Shown: positions 58,617-64,000 of the stretch, piece by piece
Position numbering within the stretch: the stretch's first letter is position 1
How the letters are laid out: the number at the start of each line of letters is the position of its first letter
DNA from: Metopolophium dirhodum
Lineage: Eukaryota > Arthropoda > Insecta > Hemiptera > Aphididae
Direction: 5' to 3'
Assembly (NCBI RefSeq): GCF_019925205.1
Contig: NC_083562.1
Span: 8,804,001-8,868,000, forward strand
DNA: 64,000 nt
Translations under genes and position numbers: made by a program
The notes under the pieces: generated by a model
Told to the model about the DNA's origin: nothing
Seen by the model: only the letters and a program-made list of their open reading frames with translations
The model's database searches: none

Positions 58617-61600
58617 AAATAAATTATATTCTGGAAATAGTCACATTCAAACTTCAAACTAAAATCTCCAAAATCTTAAACAGAAAAAACTAGTGTAAAG
58701 ATTTAGTACATTAAAGAAGGATTATTCAAAGGGTACCAGATTGTCCATGTTAAAAAAATTTGGATAGAGTTAAAATCATAAAAAAAAAATTGAAGAGAGG
58801 TGTTGGCGCCCGCCGGCAAATGCATTTTAGAAAACCAAAAAAAATGTGGAAAAATATTTGCTTTAGGATTACAAACTACAAAATTAAATTCCCAGAATCT
58901 TATACAAAAAAACTATTGATAATGATAAGCTCACTAAAGAATGATAATACAGAGGGTATCAAATTTTCAATGTTTAAAAAGTCTCTACAAAAAATTCAAG
59001 AACAGTAAAAAAAATTTCGAAACAAATTGAAGCGATGTGTCGGCGGCGCCCGCAGGGAAATGCATTTTAGAAAACAAAAAAAAATTTAAATAAATTGTAG
59101 TGTGGGAATACACATTCAAACTTCAAACTAATATCCTCAAAATCTTAAACAGAAATAACTATCTAAAATATTTAGTTCATTAAAGAAGGATGATTCAAAA
59201 AGGAATAGATTGACCATGTTTAAAAAATTTGACTAGAGTTAAAATTATAAAAAAAAAATTGAAGGGAGGTGTTGGCGCCCGCGGGCAAATGCATTTTAGA
59301 AACAAAATAAAAATTTAAATAAATTATATCGTGGTAATACACATTCAAACATTAAACTAAAATCTCCAAAATCTTAAACAGTAAAAACTATTTAAAATAT
59401 TTAGTTCATTAAAGAAGGATTATTCAAGGGGTACCAGATTGTCAATGTTTAAAAATTTGGCTAGAGTTAAAATCATAAAAAAAAAATTGAAGGGAGGTGT
59501 TGGCGCCCGCAGGCAAATGCATTTTAGAAAACGAAAAAAAATTTAAATAAATTGTAGTGTGGGAATACACATTCAAACTTCAAACTAATATCCTCAAAAT
59601 CTTAAACAGAAATAACTATCTAAAATATTTAGTTCATTAAAGAAGGATGATTCAAAAAGGAATAGATTGACCATGTTTAAAAAATTTGACTAGAGTTAAA
59701 ATTATAAAAAAAAAATTGAAGGGAGGTGTTGGCGCCCGCGGGCAAATGCATTTTAGAAACAAAATAAAAATTTCAATAAATTATATCGTAGTAATACACA
59801 TTCAAACATTAAACTAAAATCTCCAAAATCTTAAACAGTAAAAACTATTTAAAAAATTTAGTTCATTAAAGAAGGATTATTCAAGGGGTACCAGATTGTC
59901 AATGTTTAAAAAATTTGGCTAGAGTTAAAATCATAAAAAAAAAAATTGAAGGGAGGTGTTGGCGCCTGCTGGCAAATGCTTTCTAGAAAACGCAAAAAAA
60001 ATTAGAAAAAATTTTAGTGTAGGAATACACATAACGAAGTTCAAAGTTATTGTTCAGAATCTTAAACAGAAAAAACTTTCAAACTAATTATAGGTAGTTC
60101 ATTAAAGAAGGATTATTCAACCGGTACCAGATTGTCAATGTTTAAAAAATTTGGCTAGAGTTAAAATCATAAAAAAAAAAATTGAAGGGAGGTGTTGGCG
60201 CCCGCAGGCAAATGCATTTTAGAAAACAAAAGAAAATTTAAATAAATTATATCGTGGTAATACACATTCAAACATTAAACTAAAATCTCCAAAATCTTAA
60301 ACAGTAAAAACTATTTAAAATATTTAGTTCATTAAAGAAGGATTATTCAAGGGGTACCAGATTGTCAATGTTTAAAAAATTTGGCTAGAGTTAAAATCAT
60401 AAAAAAAAAAATTGAAGGGAGGTGTTGGCGCCTGCTGGCAAATGCTTTCTAGAAAACGCAAAAAAAATTAGAAAAAATTTTAGTGTAGGAATACACATAA
60501 CGAAGTTCAAAGTTATTGTTCAGAATCTTAAACAGAAAAAACTTTCAAACTAATTATAGGTAGTTCATTAAAGAAGGATTATTCAACCGGTACCAGATTG
60601 TCAATGTTTAAAAAATTTGGCTAGAGTTAAAATCATAAAAAAAAAAATTGAAGGGAGGTGTTGGCGCCCGCAGGCAAATGCATTTTAGAAAACAAAAGAA
60701 AATTTAAATAAATTATATCGTGGTAATACACATTCAAACATTAAACTAAAATCTCCAAAATCTTAAACAGTAAAAACTATTTAAAATATTTAGTTCATTA
60801 AAGAAGGATTATTCAAGGGGTACCAGATTGTCAATGTTTAAAAAATTTGGCTAGAGTTAAAATCATAAAAAAAAAAATTGAAGGGAGGTGTTGGCGCCCG
60901 CAGGCAAATGCATTTTAGAAAACGAAAAAAAATTTAAATAAATTGTAGTGTGGGAATACACATTCAAACTTCAAACTAATATCCTCAAAATCTTAAACAG
61001 AAATAACTATCTAAAATATTTAGTTCATTAAAGAAGGATTATTCAAAGGGGTACCAGATTGTCAATGTTTAAAAAATTTGGCTAGAGTTAAAATCATAAA
61101 AAAAAAAATTGAAGGGAGGTGTTGGCGCCTGCTGGCAAACGCTTTCTAGAAAACGCAAAAAAATTAGAAAAAATTTTAGTGTAGGAATACACATAACGAA
61201 GTTCAAAGTAATTGTTCAGAATCTTAAACAGAAAAAACTTTCAAACTAATTATAGGTAGTTCATTAAAGAAGGATTATTCAACCGGTACCAGATTGTCAA
61301 TGTTTAAAAAATTTGGCTAGAGTTAAAATCATAAAAAAAAAATTGAAGGGAGGTGTTGGCGCCCGCAGGCAAATGCATTTTAGAAAACAAAAGAAAATTT
61401 AAATAAATTATATCGTGGTAATACACATTCAAACATTAAACTAAAATCTCCAAAATCTTAAACAGTAAAAACTATTTAAAATATTTAGTTCATTAAAGAA
61501 GGATTATTCAAGGGGTACCAGATTGTCAATGTTTAAAAAATTTGGCTAGAGTTAAAATCATAAAAAAAAAAATTGAAGGGAGGTGTTGGCGCCCGCAGGC

Positions 61601-64000
61601 AAATGCATTTTAGAAAACGAAAAAAAATTTAAATAAATTGTAGTGTGGGAATACACATTCAAACTTCAAACTAATATCCTCAAAATCTTAAACAGAAATA
61701 ACTATCTAAAATATTTAGTTCATTAAAGAAGGATTATTCAAAGGGGTACCAGATTGTCAATGTTTAAAAAATTTGGCTAGAGTTAAAATCATAAAAAAAA
61801 AAATTGAAGGGAGGTGTTGGCGCCTGCTGGCAAATGCTTTCTAGAAAACGCAAAAAAATTAGAAAAAATTTTAGTGTAGGAATACACATAACGAAGTTCA
61901 AAGTAATTGTTCAGAATCTTAAACAGAAAAAACTTTCAAACTAATTATAGGTAGTTCATTAAAGAAGGATTATTCAACCGGTACCAGATTGTCAATGTTT
62001 AAAAAATTTGACTAGAGTTAAAATCATAAAAAAAAAAAATGAAGGGAGGTGTTGGCGCCCGCAGGCAAATGCATTTTAGAAAACAAAAGAAAATTTAAAT
62101 AAATTATATCGTGGTAATACACATTCAAACATTAAACTAAAATCTCCAAAATCTTAAACAGTAAAAACTATTTAAAATATTTAGTTCATTAAAGAAGGAT
62201 TATTCAAGGGGTACCAGATTGTCAATGTTTAAAAAATTTGGCTAGAGTTAAAATCATAAAAAAAAAAATTGAAGGGAGGTGTTGGCGCCCGCAGGCAAAT
62301 GCATTTTAGAAAACGAAAAAAAATTTAAATAAATTGTAGTGTGGGAATACACATTCAAACTTCAAACTAATATCCTCAAAATCTTAAACAGAAATAACTA
62401 TCTAAAATATTTAGTTCATTAAAGAAGGATTATTCAAAGGGGTACCAGATTGTCAATGTTTAAAAAATTTGGCTAGAGTTAAAATCATAAAAAAAAAAAT
62501 TGAAGGGAGGTGTTGGCGCCTGCTGGCAAATGCTTTCTAGAAAACGCAAAAAAAATTAGAAAAAATTTTAGTGTAGGAATACACATAACGAAGTTCAAAG
62601 TTATTGTTCAGAATCTTAAACAGAAAAATCTTTCAAATTAATTATAGGTAGTTCATTAAAGAAGGATTATTCAACCGGTACCAGATTGTCAATGTTTAAA
62701 AAATTTGGCTAGAGTTAAAATCATAAAAAAAAAATTGAAGGGAGGTGTTGGCGCCCGCAGGCAAATGCATTTTAGAAAACAAAAGAAAATTTAAATAAAT
62801 TATATCGTGGTAATACACATTCAAACATTAAACTAAAATCTCCAAAATCTTAAACAGTAAAAACTATTTAAAATATTTAGTTCATTAAAGAAGGATTATT
62901 CAAGGGGTACCAGATTGTCAATGTTTAAAAAATTTGGCTAGAGTTAAAATCATAAAAAAAAAAATTGAAGGGAGGTGTTGGCGCCCGCAGGCAAATGCAT
63001 TTTAGAAAACGAAAAAAAATTTAAATAAATTGTAGTGTGGGAATACACATTCAAACTTCAAACTAATATCCTCAAAATCTTAAACAGAAATAACTATCTA
63101 AAATATTTAGTTCATTAAAGAAGGATTATTCAAAGGGGTACCAGATTGTCAATGTTTAAAAAATTTGGCTAGAGTTAAAATCATAAAAAAAAAAATTGAA
63201 GGGAGGTGTTGGCGCCCGCAGACAAATGCATTTTAGAAAACAAAAGAAAATTTAAATAAATTATATCGTGGTAATACACATTCAAACATTAAACTAAAAT
63301 CTCCAAAATCTTAAACAGTAAAAACTATTTAAAATATTTAGTTCATTAAAGAAGGATTATTCAAGGGGTACCAGATTGTCAATGTTTAAAAAATTTGGCT
63401 AGAGTTAAAATCATAAAAAAAAAAATTGAAGGGAGGTGTTGGCGCCCGCAGGCAAATGCATTTTAGAAAACGAAAAAAAATTTAAATAAATTGTAGTGTG
63501 GGAATACACATTCAAACTTCAAACTAATATCCTCAAAATCTTAAACAGAAATAACTATCTAAAATATTTAGTTCATTAAAGAAGGATTATTCAAAGGGGT
63601 ACCAGATTGTCAATGTTTAAAAAATTTGGCTAGAGTTAAAATCATAAAAAAAAAAATTGAAGGGAGGTGTTGGCGCCTGCTGGCAAATGCTTTCTAGAAA
63701 ACGCAAAAAAATTAGAAAAAATTTTAGTGTAGGAATACACATAACGAAGTTCAAAGTAATTGTTCAGAATCTTAAACAGAAAAAACTTTCAAACTAATTA
63801 TAGGTAGTTCATTAAAGAAGGATTATTCAACCGGTACCAGATTGTCAATGTTTAAAAAATTTGACTAGAGTTAAAATCATAAAAAAAAAAAATGAAGGGA
63901 GGTGTTGGCGCCCGCAGGCAAATGCATTTTAGAAAACAAAAGAAAATTTAAATAAATTATATCGTGGTAATACACATTCAAACATTAAACTAAAATCTCC
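58617..64000. repeat. 231-bp satellite array with 696-bp higher-order unit
   Basis: About 23 monomers of 229-236 bp, each containing TTGGCGCC(C/T)GC, AAATGC, TTAAACAG, GTTCATTAAAGAAGGATTAT and a GTACCAGATTGTCAATG block. Three monomer types are distinguishable. A has CATTTTAGAAAACAAAAG and TTATATCG. B has AAAACGAAAAAAAATTT and TTGTAGTGTGGG. C has GCCTGCTGGC, CTTTCTAGAAAACGC and CATAACGAAGTTC. From 60664 the order A-B-C repeats with a period of 695-696 bp (A at 60664, 61359, 62055, 62751), then one unit lacks C (A at 63213). Copies of the same type are almost identical. The left edge (58617-59700) is more diverged. The array continues past the window. Confidence 0.95.

Noticed and set aside
58760..59008. 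An 82-codon lysine-rich ORF near the right end
   Set aside because: It lies wholly inside satellite monomers and is not kept open in other units.
58617..64000. Tandem array considered as a CRISPR
   Set aside because: Units are long (about 231 bp), contiguous and nearly identical without unique spacers, in a eukaryotic context; it is a satellite.

Overview
The window looks like nuclear DNA of an insect, most probably an aphid (Hemiptera). It is strongly AT-rich, its genes are split by GT-AG introns with a standard code, and host genes are sparse among many DNA transposons (hAT, Sola-like, P-like/THAP, foldback elements), LTR elements and LINE fragments. The species assignment is an inference from this repeat and gene character, not from a database match.

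Three conserved host genes can be rebuilt exon by exon with consistent splice phases. (i) An ESCO/Eco cohesin acetyltransferase lies on the minus strand at 7056-13337 (9 exons, 705 aa); one intron carries a 2.37-kb hAT element. (ii) A nucleoporin Nup214 homologue lies on the minus strand at 34211-47069 (18 exons, 1735 aa): an N-terminal beta-propeller, a coiled-coil middle and a large FG-repeat C-terminus with a 42-bp coding minisatellite. (iii) A DNAJC9 homologue lies on the plus strand at 47820-51025 (5 exons, 257 aa), head-to-head with Nup214 across about 750 bp. A collagen-like gene fragment (56106-57794) is split by a hAT element, and a TGS1-like pseudogene (58385-58615) abuts a satellite array.

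A 1.25-kb, 99% identical inverted duplication occupies 1-1251 and 52214-53464. Each arm has an intact 314-codon ORF of unknown family. It is much richer in G+C than its surroundings and contains a tandem 60-residue internal repeat.

From 14218 to 33143 is a nested insertion complex. A P-like/THAP9-type relic is split by an LTR element (14798-29481; 4-bp target duplication) and by a CGGBP1-like hAT (29666-32994; 8-bp duplication). The LTR element carries, on its own strand, an ORF resembling a DEDDh exonuclease. It is split by an opposite-strand Gypsy pol fragment. That fragment is split by a hAT (16578-26883), which holds an intact Sola-like transposon (17577-20618), a second Sola-like transposase, a BEL/Pao gag fragment and a second P-like element.

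From about 58617 to the right edge is a roughly 231-bp satellite organised into an approximately 696-bp three-monomer higher-order repeat. The remaining DNA is AT-rich spacer with LINE pieces and foldback/MITE elements; stretches where I see nothing are stated.
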